A stretch of 31,344 bases of DNA from Scenedesmus sp. ARA3 (Eukaryota; Chlorophyta; Chlorophyceae; Sphaeropleales; Scenedesmaceae), in assembly GCA_004335835.1 (NCBI GenBank), contig RWJK01001859.1, positions 1 through 31,344 of the forward strand, in the 5' to 3' direction. Both the position numbers and the translations under genes were made by a program. Under the pieces are notes generated by a model that was not told where the DNA came from, did no database searches, and worked only from the letters and a program-made list of their open reading frames with translations. Shown piece by piece: positions 1 to 11,287 of the stretch. Within the stretch, counting starts at the first letter, position 1. The number at the start of each line of letters is the position of its first letter.

Positions 1-21
1 AATTTACATATAGAAATTCTA

Positions 22-480
22 ATCTCTTCTTACCGCAAAGTTCAGGGTGCAGGCTGCATCCTGAGGCCGTGCTGCCTGGCTGGCTGCAACCAGCGTGGGG
101 CCCAGCAGCTGCATGCTGCTCAGGCCGTAACATATATTACCTGTCCGTACCGCGCATCACGCATGGTGCTGCGCTCCCTAACACCTGCTGCAAGAACGCC
201 ATAACACACTAGGACACCTTCTGCACATGCTAAATCTTTTCCCGTGCTGCTGGGTCCCCAGGTCCGCTCCTCTTACCGCTAAGTTCAGGGTGCAGGCTGC
301 TTCCTGCGGCCGTGCAGCTTGGCTGGCTGCCACCAGTATGGGGCTCAGCGGCTGCATGCTGCCCAGGCGGTAACATACATCACCTGTCTACACAACTGAT
401 CACACCAGGTGCTGCTTTCCTTGTTACCCGCTGCGCGGGAATGATACATGCCATCAACATAGATACAGAAGTTTTAATCT
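22..480 (-). repeat. two downstream echoes of an exon 3' edge plus intron start
   Basis: The 3' edge of exon 489-640 (encoding ASQAARPQDAACTLNFA, then a GTAAGA donor) recurs at about 266-354 and 22-112. Each copy keeps the donor (GTAAGA or GTAAGAGG type), at 275-276 and 32-33. The intron sequence after the edge is also repeated (compare 113-185 with 355-430), so the unit is about 212-243 bp and crosses the exon-intron border. Copies differ from the exon by scattered substitutions. Confidence 0.8.
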
Positions 481-488
481 CTTCTTAC

Positions 489-1671
489 CGCAAAGTTGAG
501 GGTGCAGGCTGCATCCTGGGGCCGTGCAGCTTGGCTGGCTGATACCAGCGTGGGGCCCAGTGGCTGCGGCTTGCCTGCTGCGTGGCCCACGGGCACCGCA
601 AAGTGGCGCCCGGAGCGCGCACCATCAAAAGATGACAGCTCTGCAGTGAGGTGAGATGATGGGCAGGTGGAACAGGCAGGGCAGGCAGGGGATGCAGGGC
701 AGTGGCACTGAGAGATTAGTCAACCCACCAGGGTGGCCCACGGGCACTGCAGAGTGGTGCCCGGAGCGCGCGCCATCAAACGCCGACAGCTCTGCAGTAA
801 AAATGAACAGTCAGCAGATCATTGGCAGGCAGGGCAAGAAAAAAGAGAAAGTAAGCAGCCGACAAGCATGGTTGCTCAGGGCACGAGATGTGTGCGCTCA
901 CACTTTTATGTGTGCAGCAATGACACATAACACGCAGCGTGGCCCACGGGCACTGAAGTGGCGCGCGCCATCAAACACAGACAGCTCTGTTTTCAGGTAA
1001 TTTGGGCAGGCAAGACAGGCAGGGCAGCGGCACAGGCAGGTTCGCCAATAATTAGCGCCCACCTGCAGTGCACAGATGCTGGGACTTTTGCAGCTATTGC
1101 TACCACTGCTGTTACTGCAGCCAACCGTGATGTGCTCTGCATCCCCCAGTGGGTACCTGAAAGCTACCGCAGCTGCAATTGCTCGTAAACTGTGTTTTGC
1201 TGCAGGGCCGCATCTGGGTACCACAGCGCAAAGCCAGTTGATCAGGGCCATGATTTGTGCCTCCTAGCATGTTGTGACAGTGCCGTGCGCTCACCACTGC
1301 TGCCGCTGCTGCTGCTGCTGATGATGCTGTGTCTGCTGTCGTGCCGCACCTGGGTACCACAGCACAAAGCCGAGGTTCACAGGGGCCATGTTGGGCGGCA
1401 CATGCGGCATGTTTATACAGTGCCGTGCGCTCGGTACTGCTGCTGCTGCTGCTGTTCCCTGGCCGCACCTGGGTACCACAGCACAAAGCCCAGGTTCACA
1501 GGGGCCATGTTGCGCGGCACATGCATCTCCAGCGCCCAAACGTCCTGCTGCTGGTTGTAATGCAGGTGGCTGCGCATCGCCCCCGTGGCCTCATCACGCC
1601 AGCTGTCTGGCGGGATCACATCCTGCGGGTGCACCCAGGTGGGGTTGTTGCGGTACAGGCCCCTGCGCAGC

Positions 1672-1730
<59 letters not shown>

Positions 1731-1796
1731 AAGTCAGGTGACAGGGTGCACCCAGGTGGGGTTGTTGCGGTACAGGCCCTTGGGTGAAGAGGATGA

Positions 1797-1833
<37 letters not shown>

Positions 1834-2197
1834 TGGTCAGCTGAAGCAGCACTGGCGTGAAGGGCAGTGCATCTGCTGTGTCTGCTGCATCTGCTGCAGT
1901 TGCTGCACTTGCTGCTTGCGCAAGTGGGCTTGCTGCTGCAGCTGCTGCACTTGCAGCTGCAACTGCTCTCGCACTCACTGCTGCTTCTGCGAATGCATAC
2001 TGCAGCTGCGTCTGTTGCAGCTGCTGTGGTGGCGCACTCGCTGCTGCTCTGCGGATGCATGCGCTCGCTACGTCTGCTGCAGCTGCTGTGGTGGCGCACC
2101 AGTGCAGCTTGGGAGCCACTCCTGCAGGCAGGCTCTCCCCTGGGATGGAAAAGAGAACCTTGTAGCCATTATCGCTGCGCTGCACTGCAGAGTAGAC
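489..2197 (-). CDS. CBM45-like starch-binding protein, partial (glucan water dikinase or AMY3-like)
   Basis: Three exons are supported on the minus strand: 2100-2197, 1469-1662 and 489-640. They join in frame (intron phases 2 and 1; exon 489 ends in phase 0 at a GTAAGA donor) to give about 148 residues, and the gene continues beyond the left edge. The joined protein reads through LHWGLYRNNPTWVHP, then IPPDSW, NLGFVLWYP and HFAVPVG. This order (LHWG, W..P..IPP, a strand ending FVLWYP, a final F.VP strand) fits the CBM45 starch-binding module found in tandem in alpha-glucan water dikinase and plastid alpha-amylase 3, so a role at the starch granule is likely. No catalytic part lies in the window, so the two families cannot be told apart. 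A further upstream exon ending ITSKRVS at 2605 (GTGAGC donor, phase 0) may belong, but its start is not clear. Three of these exon edges are repeated in the introns. The CBM45 call is by motif pattern from memory of the family. Confidence 0.6.
733..990 (-). repeat. two upstream echoes of an exon 5' edge
   Basis: The first part of exon 489-640 (LSSFDGARSGRHFAVPVG, preceded by a CTGCAG acceptor) is repeated at about 733-800 and again, shorter and more diverged, at about 925-985. Both copies lie upstream of the exon in transcription order and both keep an AG just before the copied exon start. Confidence 0.8.
1205..1397 (-). repeat. two downstream echoes of an exon 3' edge (NLGFVLWYP)
   Basis: The end of exon 1469-1662 (MAPVNLGFVLWYP with a CAG|GTGCGG donor) is repeated at 1347-1397 and at 1205-1252. 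The nearer copy keeps the donor; the farther one reads CAGATGCGG, so its GT is lost. Sequence around the copies (for example CAGTGCCGTGCGCTC at about 1280 and 1420) is repeated too. Confidence 0.8.
1675..1728 (+). repeat. (CAG)18 microsatellite in an intron
   Basis: Eighteen uninterrupted CAG units lie in the intron just upstream (minus strand) of the acceptor of exon 1469-1662. Read on the transcribed strand it is a CTG run inside the stretch where a polypyrimidine tract would be. A second run of ten CAG units is at 1801-1830. Confidence 0.95.
1745..1779 (-). repeat. upstream echo of an exon 5' edge (GLYRNNPTWVHP)
   Basis: A near-identical copy of the first 35 bases of exon 1469-1662 lies 117 bases upstream of it. 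It encodes GLYRNNPTWVHP and then diverges to a stop. The base context is CCAAG|GGCC rather than CGCAG|GGGCC, so the acceptor is weaker. An 18-unit CAG run separates copy and exon. Confidence 0.8.
1801..1830 (+). repeat. (CAG)10 microsatellite in an intron
   Basis: Ten perfect CAG units followed by CAA, in the same intron as the longer run at 1675-1728. Confidence 0.95.
1965..2101 (-). repeat. tandem echoes of an intron 5' end
   Basis: The donor region of exon 2100-2197 (GTGCGCCACCACAGCAGCTGC on the minus strand) is repeated about 63 bases further into the intron (about 2010-2038) and, weaker, once more near 1972. Each copy keeps GTGCG or GTGAGTGCG. Confidence 0.6.
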
Positions 2198-2899
2198 CTG
2201 CACACAGGGTGCAGCAGCCGAAATAGAAAGTGTGTTGCACAGTTTTGCACAGCATGCTGGCAGCACTGTGCATCAGGATGGCATGCATTGTATGGCGGTG
2301 CAAGTGCAAGCGTGCATACATCATGACCACATGCTGGAACCTGTGTGGCCACCTTGCTAGAGCAGTTTTTTATTGCAGCTGAAAAGCAGCAGCGACGGTT
2401 TCCTTGCACGACCTTATCACCCGAGCGTGACAGAGGTGTTAACCAACTGCTAACAGAGAGACTGCAGTCAGATACATGCAAGCAGGCCACCACCATATCC
2501 TATTGTGTCTTATTGCAAGCTACGGTAGAGCTGACAAGTGCACTGCTTGTTGTGCCACAGCTGCGTCTGCAAATGGCGTGCAAAGGTGCACCGCTGCTGC
2601 TCACCGATACACGCTTGCTGGTGATGAATCTGTACTTCTCTGCCGCTGGGCTGAGCCAGAGCGGTAGCACTGGCGCTGGTGCTGGTGCAGCTGCTACTAC
2701 TTGCAAAAAGCGCTGCTTGTTGCCTGGCGACGCTACATGCCTTTGTGCTGTATGCTGCTGCTGACAGGCTGCACCAGCTGCTGCTGGCAGAGGTCTGCTT
2801 GCGTGCAAGCTGCTGCCATTTGGTGTGGAGCACAGCACCAAAGGCAGGCCCTGCAGAGCAGAAGACGTCGCACAGGGTGTCTAGAGGCTGATCACGGAT

Positions 2900-4339
2900 G
2901 CACGTACAGCAGTAGGTTGAGCACAGTGCAGATGCCTCATGTAGCGCACCTGCTCACATCCAGCCCCTGTAGCGCGCCTAGATCCTCCAAACACAGTGCG
3001 ACGAAGCATATAAGGTGTGGCGTGCGCGGCTGTGCAGTAAGCACTAGGCAACTGGTGCCGAAAGCACCCTGATCCGAGCGTGTCGTTATGTAATTGAAGC
3101 AGTCACAGCTAAAGGTGATTCTTACTGTATAAGTTGTGAGCTGTTGCGACAACTGATTGCGGGATCAATGTGCCAACTCGAAGCGTTTCACCAGAGGCAA
3201 GCGATCAGAAAGAAGTAGCGCACCAACAACGCTGTTTGCAAGCTGGGAGTTGTACCTCTCTTTTACGCAAGTCACGTATGCAGTGAAGTGTGCCCTAGAG
3301 TAACTAGGGTTGCTACTGCTAACACATGTCAGTGCTGCCCCTTGGGCCCAGTGGCCGTTGCCCTGTCTGATGCTTGCAGGTTATTCGTTGCAGCTGTTTG
3401 CCTTGCTACAAGGGACCTGGCACTGATAATACGTGATTTGGACCGAATGCTAGAGCTGGTGTGTCCATTGGTCACTGCGGGTGTTGACATTGTGAAGTGC
3501 AACATGTCACTGGGAGATCTCATGCTTACACACTCAGCATAGCTGCAGGCATTGCGCTTCAACGTACAATTCTGCACAACAAGCCAGCTCCAACGGTTTC
3601 ATCTACGTTTCACTAGTCGGTTGCATGCAAGAAGTGCTGCTTAAATTGGACGTCCTTAGCATTGGACATCCTTCAAAGGGGGCTGAAAACATGCACAGCA
3701 GCACTGCCGCACGTGGCACAGAATCAATCACCAAACCTGGGCTCCTGCAGCTGTCACCACAACCTCAGCACATCCCTCTGCTTTGTCTACTGAAGCACAG
3801 CAGGTGAATGCAGCCGCGGCCACCGCTGCGGCAGCCGGCAGGCCGCCTGCAGGGCGGCCCTGCTCAAAGGTTAAAGCTCAAAGCTTAAAGGCAGATTCAC
3901 TGAGCGCATTGGTGATTAACTTGCACAACAGCAAAGCATGGAATTTGGTGCGCTTTGTCACAGATGCCACGCATGCCATACCAGCTTGTTGCTACCCAGC
4001 CCACTGTATGAGTGGTAGATTAAACAAACACTGGTGCAGTGCTTGTCGCCACAACCAGTATGTGCTGTGTGAGCTGTCAGACTTAACAGGACTGCATCCA
4101 CGGCAAATGATTCCATCTGTGACAGGCGTCAATGCCAACAGTACGAGAAGACAGTTTGCTGCAAAACAAACTACAATGCAAATGCATGCACCTTAAGGTT
4201 CCCACCGTTGCTCAGCGAGCTGAGTAGGCGGCACAGCCACAAGTGCACACGGTGTGATTGCAGCCCCCCAAATCCAAAATGTGGCTGCCAGCATCGCCCA
4301 GCACAATCGGGCCTTTTCACAACACCACAAAGGAGCTTC

Positions 4340-4340
<1 letters not shown>
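2900..4340. other. no gene recognised (intergenic)
   Basis: About 1.4 kb between the end of the unknown gene at 4341 and the CBM45-like gene. Only short open frames occur here, none with a motif I recognise, and there is no convincing pair of splice sites bounding coding-like sequence. A perfect 7-bp stem hairpin sits at 3841-3859. Confidence 0.5.
3841..3859. other. short GC-rich inverted repeat
   Basis: GGCCGCC-TGCAG-GGCGGCC, a perfect 7-bp stem with a 5-base loop in intergenic DNA. No run of T follows, and no function is implied. Confidence 0.7.
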
Positions 4341-4371
<31 letters not shown>

Positions 4372-7300
4372 CATGCCTGGTACAGCTGCACCAGCAGCAG
4401 CCAGCTCTGCTGAGAGGCCTCAACCATCAGCCGCTTCAGCATGCCTGCAGAACCATACACAGCTGCCTGAGCCATAGGATGTGCCCCTTGCAGCACCCGA
4501 GCTGTTATTAACGCAGCCACCTGTTCGGCAGCAGACAAGGCACGCAAAGCCATCCAGCCAGCCCCTGCTGCAACCCATGCTAACACCTGCCCAGCAATGC
4601 TGCCCATGCTGAGCCCTCCCCAGTCTTCTTCACCTGCTGCTGCATAGTAGCGCCACAAGCTATGCATGGCAGCTGCTGTAGCCTGCGCTGCATACGTTGC
4701 AGAGGCTGCAGCGCTGCCCAGCAGCTGCAGCAGCACTGCACCACCTGGTACCGCCTGTGCTGCTGACTGCAGCAGTGCTTGAACAGCAGCAACTGCTGAA
4801 GTGCAGACCGTGCTCCACCATACTCCAATGACCTGTCTTGCCAGGTCAGCTGCATACAAGCCAGCGCTGCATGCTGCTGCCAGTGCAGACGCAGCCGCCG
4901 CAGGCAGCTGCAGCCGGCTATGTGCCAGCAGCAGCGCAGAGCACTGCACCAGCAGCCGCACAGCATGCAGCACATATGCTGCGGCAGCTTGAGCAGCTGC
5001 AATGCTCAAGTGCACACCCTGGCCTGCAGCATCCAGCCAAATGCTGCCTGCAGTGAAGGGGCCCTGGACACTGAGCAGCAGCCAGAGCTTCAGCCCTAAG
5101 CCCACCCACAGACCAGACATCACAGACAGGCTGTCAGCTACAGCCAAGCTACTGCCGCCCTGCTGCTGCTGCTGCTGACCTGACAAGTTACCCTGGGCTT
5201 GCAGCAGCCCAGTGCTGCTGCCGCTGCGAGCCAACACAGCCTGCTGCTGCTGCTGGGTAGCTAAGGTGTCACTACTGCCGAGCCCTGCTGTTGCTCCTCC
5301 TGCTGCTGCTGCAGTGGTTGATCTGTTGACCTCATCTGCAGCTGGCTTGCTGACAGCTGTGCCAGTTATGAGTGCCAGAGCGCTGCGTGCCCAGCCCCCT
5401 GCTCCTCCCCAGGTGTCACTGCTTTGCTCCGACTGCTGATGCGCAGCTGTGACAGCAGCAGCAGCAGCAACTGCAGCAGAACTATCTGCTGCTGGTGCCG
5501 CGAGCAGCAGCTGGCTGCCACTGCCTGCAGCTAGTGCCAGCGGCTGCTGTGTAGCCAGCAGGGGGTGTGACAGCAGCACCTGTTGCGGCAGCTGCCGCAG
5601 GTCACTTGCAACCACGTGTGCTGCTGCTCCTGCAAGCAGCTGCCCCTGCCGCAGTGCGAACGCAGCCGTCTGATATGACAAAGATAGCGCTGCCCTGCCT
5701 GTCCCCCAAGCCAGCTGCTGCGTTGCCAAGGCCGCAGCAGACGCCCCCAGCAGCGTATACAGCAGCAGCACGAGCTGGAAGTGTGCAAACCACACAAGCG
5801 CCATGACATACAGCCGCACTGCTGCAGCCGTGCTGTGTGTCACCAGACCCAGCCCTGAAGCAGCTGCCTTCTGTGCACTTGTAAGCACTGTAACAGGCGC
5901 TGATACGATACTCAGGCCTAAACCACTCAGCCCTGTCGGCTTCCTATCACGCTGATGATCTGCGTTGTTAGGGTTCATATCTGGCTGCTGCTGTGCTGCA
6001 GAGGAAGCTGCCATAAAGCTCCTGCAAAGCAGCCACGCCATGGCTGCTTCTGCTGCTGACAGCGGCCACGATGCTGCTGCAAACTGCCTCGGCAGCAGGC
6101 CTGTAAAACCTCCTGCAGCAGCTGCTGTGGTTGGCGTGGGGCGTGTTACAATGCCTGCTGAGCTCAAGCGCTGCAGAGCTTGGCTGAATGTGCTGTTGTC
6201 AATACTGCCTGCTGCTGCTGTTTCCTGCACAGCTGGTGCTTCAGCAGATCCTGCTGCTGCTGCTGCTGCTGCTGCTCCTGCTGGTGCTGGTGATGGCACC
6301 CTAGTCGACTGCCGTGACATGTCCCCTGCTTCTGTAGGCGGTACAGTAGACACGGATGCTGCAGTGCTACCTGGTGCTGCTGCTGCTGCTGCTTCAAAGT
6401 AATGGCGCTGCAGCGCTTGCCAATACTGCATACTGGCAGCAGTAGGCATCTGCATGTGCACTGGCATGTGCATTGGCACTGGCACAGCAGGATACATGCC
6501 ATATGCCATGTGCATCCCCATGCCCTGGGCTTGCTGCTGGGCCGCTGCTGCTGCTGCTTGCAGGAATTCTGGCTGCATGGCTGCCTGTGCCATCATGAAA
6601 GCACCAGGATGGTACGGCACCATCATTGTGGGTTGGGGTGCTGCCATGGCTGCTGCTGCTGCTGCAGCAGCCATGGAAGGCCCCAGTGCAGCAGTGTGAG
6701 GGCCAGGCGCTGCAAGCATGCTTGCAGGAAACATGCCAGGAGCTAGCAGAGACGCACCTGGCGCTGCTGCTACTGCCGTTGGCTGGTGGTTGTGGTGTTG
6801 TGTGCTTGCAAGCGCACTAGCAATGCTAGCGTCTTGCTGCTGCGGCCACTGCTGCTCTGCTGCAATCATTGCTGTAGCAGGGTTGTCAGCCGCAGCAGCA
6901 GCAAGGGGGCCAGGTAGCATCAGCTGCTGGTTGGCGTCAGCACCCAACTGTGCTGTGCCAGATGTAAAGCCACCTTGTGGTTGCTGCTGCTGCTGCTGCT
7001 GTGCCTGCTGGCTATACTGCTGCTGGGCATGTCGTGGTGGAGCATGGTGGTTTGTTGCTGGGTGCAACTGTCCTGCAGCTGGCCCTGTTTGTTGGCTCCA
7101 AGGCATCCCAGGTGCCTGGCCCCACATGGCCTGGCCCTGCAAGTTGTTAGCTTGCTGCAGCGCTGGTACTGGCTGTGTACTGCTGGCCTCAGCACTGTAG
7201 TGTGCAAAGGGTGTTGCTGCAGGATCTGCTGCTGTCACTGGAAGTGGAGGACCCAGCTGCTGCTGTGGGTGCGGGTGGTGCAGCTGCTGCTGCTGTGGTT

Positions 7301-8987
7301 GCTGGGGCAGCAGCTGGGGCTGCTGGAAGTGCTGGCCGTATTGCTGGCAGGGCTGGTGCTGGTGCTGCTGCTGGGTATTTTGCAGCGTCTGCTGGCCGGG
7401 TGCAGCAATGTTGTTGCATGCAGGAAAGCTGCTGCCGCCGCTGCTGCTGCCACTGGGTCCATCTGCAGCCAAAGCAGCCAGCAGCTGCTGAGCAAGCTGC
7501 TCAATGGCTGGCTGCTGCTGCTGGTGGTGATGCTGTTGCTGGTGGTGCTGTTGCTGGTGTTGGTGCGGCTGCTGCATATGTGGCTGCTGCATCATGCCCT
7601 GCATGGTAGCTTGCTGCTGGGGCTGAGGTGATGGCACGCTGTATCCTGAGCCGCCGGCATAGGCGCCATGCGCCTGGAATTGGCCGTGTGGAGGTACAAA
7701 TGGCAGCTGCTGCTGCTGCAGCTGCTGCTCCTGCGCATGCACTCGCAGTATTGCCTGCCGCAAAAGCTCATCAGTGCCACTGGGTATTGGCAGCGCGTGG
7801 TCTGCAGTTGCGGCACCATTCGCAACAGCGGCAGCAGCATCAGCGGTGCTGCTGCTGGGGCCGTCGAAAGCGCCCCTAGGTGTCGCGTACTCTGATGCTG
7901 CGTGGGATGGTGCTGCAGAGCTGCTCTGCTGCTGGATCTGCGGATACTGCATGCCAGCTGCAGCGTGATTGCTTGCAGGATAGATTGCACTGTGGTTGCT
8001 TGCAAGAAAGGCAGCAGCCACACTTGGTGGTGCGCTGCTGCCACTGCTGATGCTGCGTGAGCCATCACTGGCCACTGGAGGCTGACCCCCGCTGCCACTG
8101 CTGCTGCCATGCTGCCACTGGTTGGCTGCCATGCCCAAAGGAGACGGAGCATAGCTAAAAGTCGCCCCAGGCACGCTAGCTGCAGCGCTTGCGGCTGCTG
8201 GTGCTGCTTGCTGCTGCTGCTGCAGGTGTAGCCAGTACTGCTGCACATCCGCTGTTCCTGCAAGGCTTCCAGGGGTGCTCGGAGGAGAGGCCACCTCTGG
8301 CAGCAGCGCTTCCAGGTTGCTGCTGCAGCTGCCTGCAGGACTGCCCAGCAGCTGCACATGCAGGCTTGGAGACAGCGGGTAGGCTGCTGCTGCTGCTGCT
8401 GTGCTTGCAGGAAACGGGCTTCCAGTGCCTGCAGCTGCCTGCTGCTGTGGCTGCGGGTGCAGCTGTGTGTGCTGGTAGGGATGAGGCATGCTGTTCATGC
8501 CAAGCATGGTTTGGGAGCTGCTGAGAAAGGGGTTTGGCGCTGTTGGAGGTATGTGTGAAGGCGCTGCAGGCATGGTGCTGTCGTGGTGGGGCGATGGCAG
8601 CTGGGGGCAGCTGCTGGGTGGTCCATCCTGCAGCAGCTGCTGCTGTGCTGAGCTGGCGTAGCTGGCGCTACCACTACTGCTGCTGCTGCTGCTGAAGCGC
8701 TGGCTCTGCTGCCACGGGTTGGGCCCTGCTGCAGTGTGTTGCTGAATGTGGTGCTGATTGGGATAACCCATGGCTGGAGCTGTTGCTGCTGCTGCTGCTG
8801 CGGCATTGTTAGCTGCTGTGACTGGGCCTGTTGTTGTGGCAGCTGCTTGCAGGAGGGTTTGACCATAGATGGCATCTGGTGGCAGCATCCCCTGTGCTGC
8901 ATGCTGCATGCCAAGTCCTGCAGGACTGTTAGGCTGCATGGATGGGCTGAGGCTGCTGGTACTGCTGGGGGTGTTTGACTGCATCAT
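4341..8987 (-). CDS. Large Gln/Ala/Ser-rich protein with hydrophobic C-terminal third, unknown function
   Basis: An uninterrupted frame of 1548 codons from the first ATG (8985-8987, MMQSNTPSS) to a TAG at 4341-4343. The frame stays open a little upstream without another ATG, so a 5' exon joined at an acceptor such as CTCGCAG near 9090 is possible. The first about 850 residues are low-complexity (runs of Gln, Ala, Ser, His-Gln, and Met/Pro-rich stretches near 820-850) and look disordered. From about residue 1050 the protein turns hydrophobic: one strong membrane-like segment around 1055-1085 (LYVMALVWFAHFQLVLLLYT), another near 1300, then a series of Ala/Leu-rich helices to the C-terminus, which ends in a poly-Gln tail. 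No family recognised. The length of open frame argues it is real; repeats may inflate it. Transcription factor-like glutamine richness is seen, but no DNA-binding domain is visible and membrane segments argue against that. Confidence 0.65.
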
Positions 8988-9053
8988 AAAAGCTGTGTGC
9001 TGCTGCTGCGGCAGGGGCAACACGGGACAGGGGCCTTCAGTTGGGTGAGGCAC

Positions 9054-10265
9054 AGGGTGGTGACTTACTGCTGGCTGTGTTGCCTGCGAGAGACTGGACA
9101 GACTTGTTGCTGTCTTGCTATGTTGTTGTAGGTCACCGAATCACTACCTGCAGTTCACATCAGGTGCCTGTGTTACAAGCAATGGCACAGCCCGTTTACA
9201 GCAGAAGCAGCAGCAGGGCAAGGAAAACAGCGGGCGCCTCTCGCCACAGCAGCCTGACGCTGCCGAGCAGTGCTGCCCCGCCAAATAACATGATCTCGCC
9301 GCTCTTACCTTTCCCTTCAGTGCGTAGCTGCTGCGGATCACGACGAACAATACCAGTACCAGTTGGCTTGCTGCAGAGTGTGCCCTGGTGCACACACACA
9401 ATCAGGCAGAGTCCCGCACACTGAACCTATGTTCATAATCAGCAGCTATGCGTCGGTAAGAGAGCCCTGCGCTGCTGTAAATGAAGACTTTAGTGGTGCA
9501 GAGTTTGTAATCGTCATGACAGCAGCGTTGCGATCTGCTGACAAAGTGGAAAACGCACTGATGAGATGCAACAGCCATACTTGGTACACTCAGGTGTGTG
9601 CAGATGTCATATATGCGACGCCAAAAACGTAACGGCGAAGCCAAGGTTTGACAGCAACGCCTGATAGGCCGTTGCTAGGCACAGCGTGGGTACAATGCTA
9701 GTTATGGGATGATACTTTTAAGTAATCAATGAACTAAATAAGGTGGCTTATCGCGCCGACGATGTCCTTCGGTAAGCGCTGGTGTAACCAAGACTTCGTT
9801 GACCTTCTGCTGCGGTGTTCTGATAGGTCGCCTGGAAACTCGCAGCAACGCAAGTCTCTTGAATGTTTTATCAGAACTTGTGCTGCCACTGTGTAACCAA
9901 TGCAGCGGCTTGAGGCACATGCCGCAACCGCCAAGACCAACGTTCAGCCAGCCTTCCAGCCTTCCAGGCAGGCCAATGGAAGGCGAAGCAACACCACCGA
10001 CGCCGTGTGCGTATGGTAGTTAATGCCTCTCGTCAACTCAGCCGATCATGTACAGGTGTTTAGGTGCTGTCTCCAAGGCAACAGCAGCAGCAACCCTCGT
10101 GCCGGCTATTTTCAAGGTGTGCCTGCTGCAGCAGCGAGCCTGCATTGCATGCCGGAGAACTGGATGCTTGGCTGCTGTCAATGATTGTATTAATTAGCTT
10201 ACACTTATATATCCTCGTGCACTTCGTGCAGGCCTGTGTGATAATGTGCTAACTGGCGGTGCATC
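9054..10265. promoter_or_regulatory. Intergenic region between divergent genes
   Basis: About 1.2 kb separates the minus-strand large ORF gene (start 8987) from the plus-strand LRR-like gene (start 10266). It should hold both promoters and any 5' untranslated exons. No TATA box stands out and no coding exon could be supported. Confidence 0.4.
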
Positions 10266-11247
10266 ATGAGCAGCACAGAGAGCAGCTTGCAGCAGCTGCA
10301 GCTGCCCAACATAGCCGGTCTCACTCTCAGTGAGACAGGCAGTAGCCATGTGGTGCTTGCAGTGCTGCTGCGCCATCCCTGTGTTATCCAGGATCAGCAG
10401 CTTGTGGCAAAGCTGCTGAGAACATCTAAAGATGTGCAAGCACAAGTAGTGCAGTGGGGTCTAAGGCAGCTGCAAGTTATGCTACAGCCAAGAAACATGC
10501 AGGAAGTCAAGTGCTTCACGCAGTGGCTGCAGAAGAATGGCAGCCTGGTTTGTGGCATTTCTGCAGACCTGATCAGGAAGCACAGCCCGCACTGCATGGG
10601 CAGCTGCAGCAGCGACTGCAGCAAGGAGAGGGCCTGCGCAGCAACAGCTGTTTCTGCCCTAACAGCAGCCAACCAGCAAGCAGCAGCAGCAGGTGCCCTG
10701 CAGCTGCAGTCCCTCGCAGTCTCTGGCAGCACAGCAGATGCATCACTACTGCTGCAGCTGTCAGCAAGGCACCTGACACGGCTACACGTGGAAGTTGACT
10801 TTTTCAGCAGAGGCAGCATCTGGGCAGTAGCAGCTCTAGCAGGGCTTCGGGAGCTGCATCTGATCAACACCTCACCACCAGGCACAGCAGCATACACGCA
10901 ATGCATGCGGTCGCGGCGGTCGCCAGCATGCCTGCACCCGCTGCAGCATCTATTGCAGCTCACACAGCTGCAGCTGGGCCCGTTAGAGCCTGAGCAGTTG
11001 CTGTGCCTGCAGCCGCTGCTGCCGCAGCTGCAGCAGCTGCACATGACGGCCGATGTCTGCGGGGATCCGAAGCGGTTGTTATTACTGGCGAGGTGGCTGC
11101 AGCAGCACGCCAACACTGTGACAAGCCTGCAGCTAGATGACACTGGTGGTGTGCTGAAAGCATTGGAGGGCAAAGCAGCTCTTCGGGGCTTTGTGTCAGC
11201 ATTGCCGGCAGCGACGGCCCCAGCGCCAGCAGCACAGCGAGCAGCTC

Positions 11248-11287
<40 letters not shown>

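Noticed and set aside
1585..1860. Poly-Gln open frame on the plus strand
   Set aside because: It is created by CAG runs opposite the introns of the minus-strand starch-binding gene and has no other coding signal.
2500..2841. Possible first exon with an organelle targeting peptide for the starch-binding gene
   Set aside because: Minus-strand frames here have no ATG start; only the short ITSKRVS end with a donor at 2605 fits in phase, so no exon was annotated.
3288..3542. 84-codon plus-strand frame
   Set aside because: No recognisable motif, no supporting splice or promoter context, and length is compatible with chance.
9648..9696. TTGACA and TACAAT resembling a bacterial promoter
   Set aside because: The spacing is about 37 bp instead of 16-18, and the surrounding genes are spliced eukaryotic genes.
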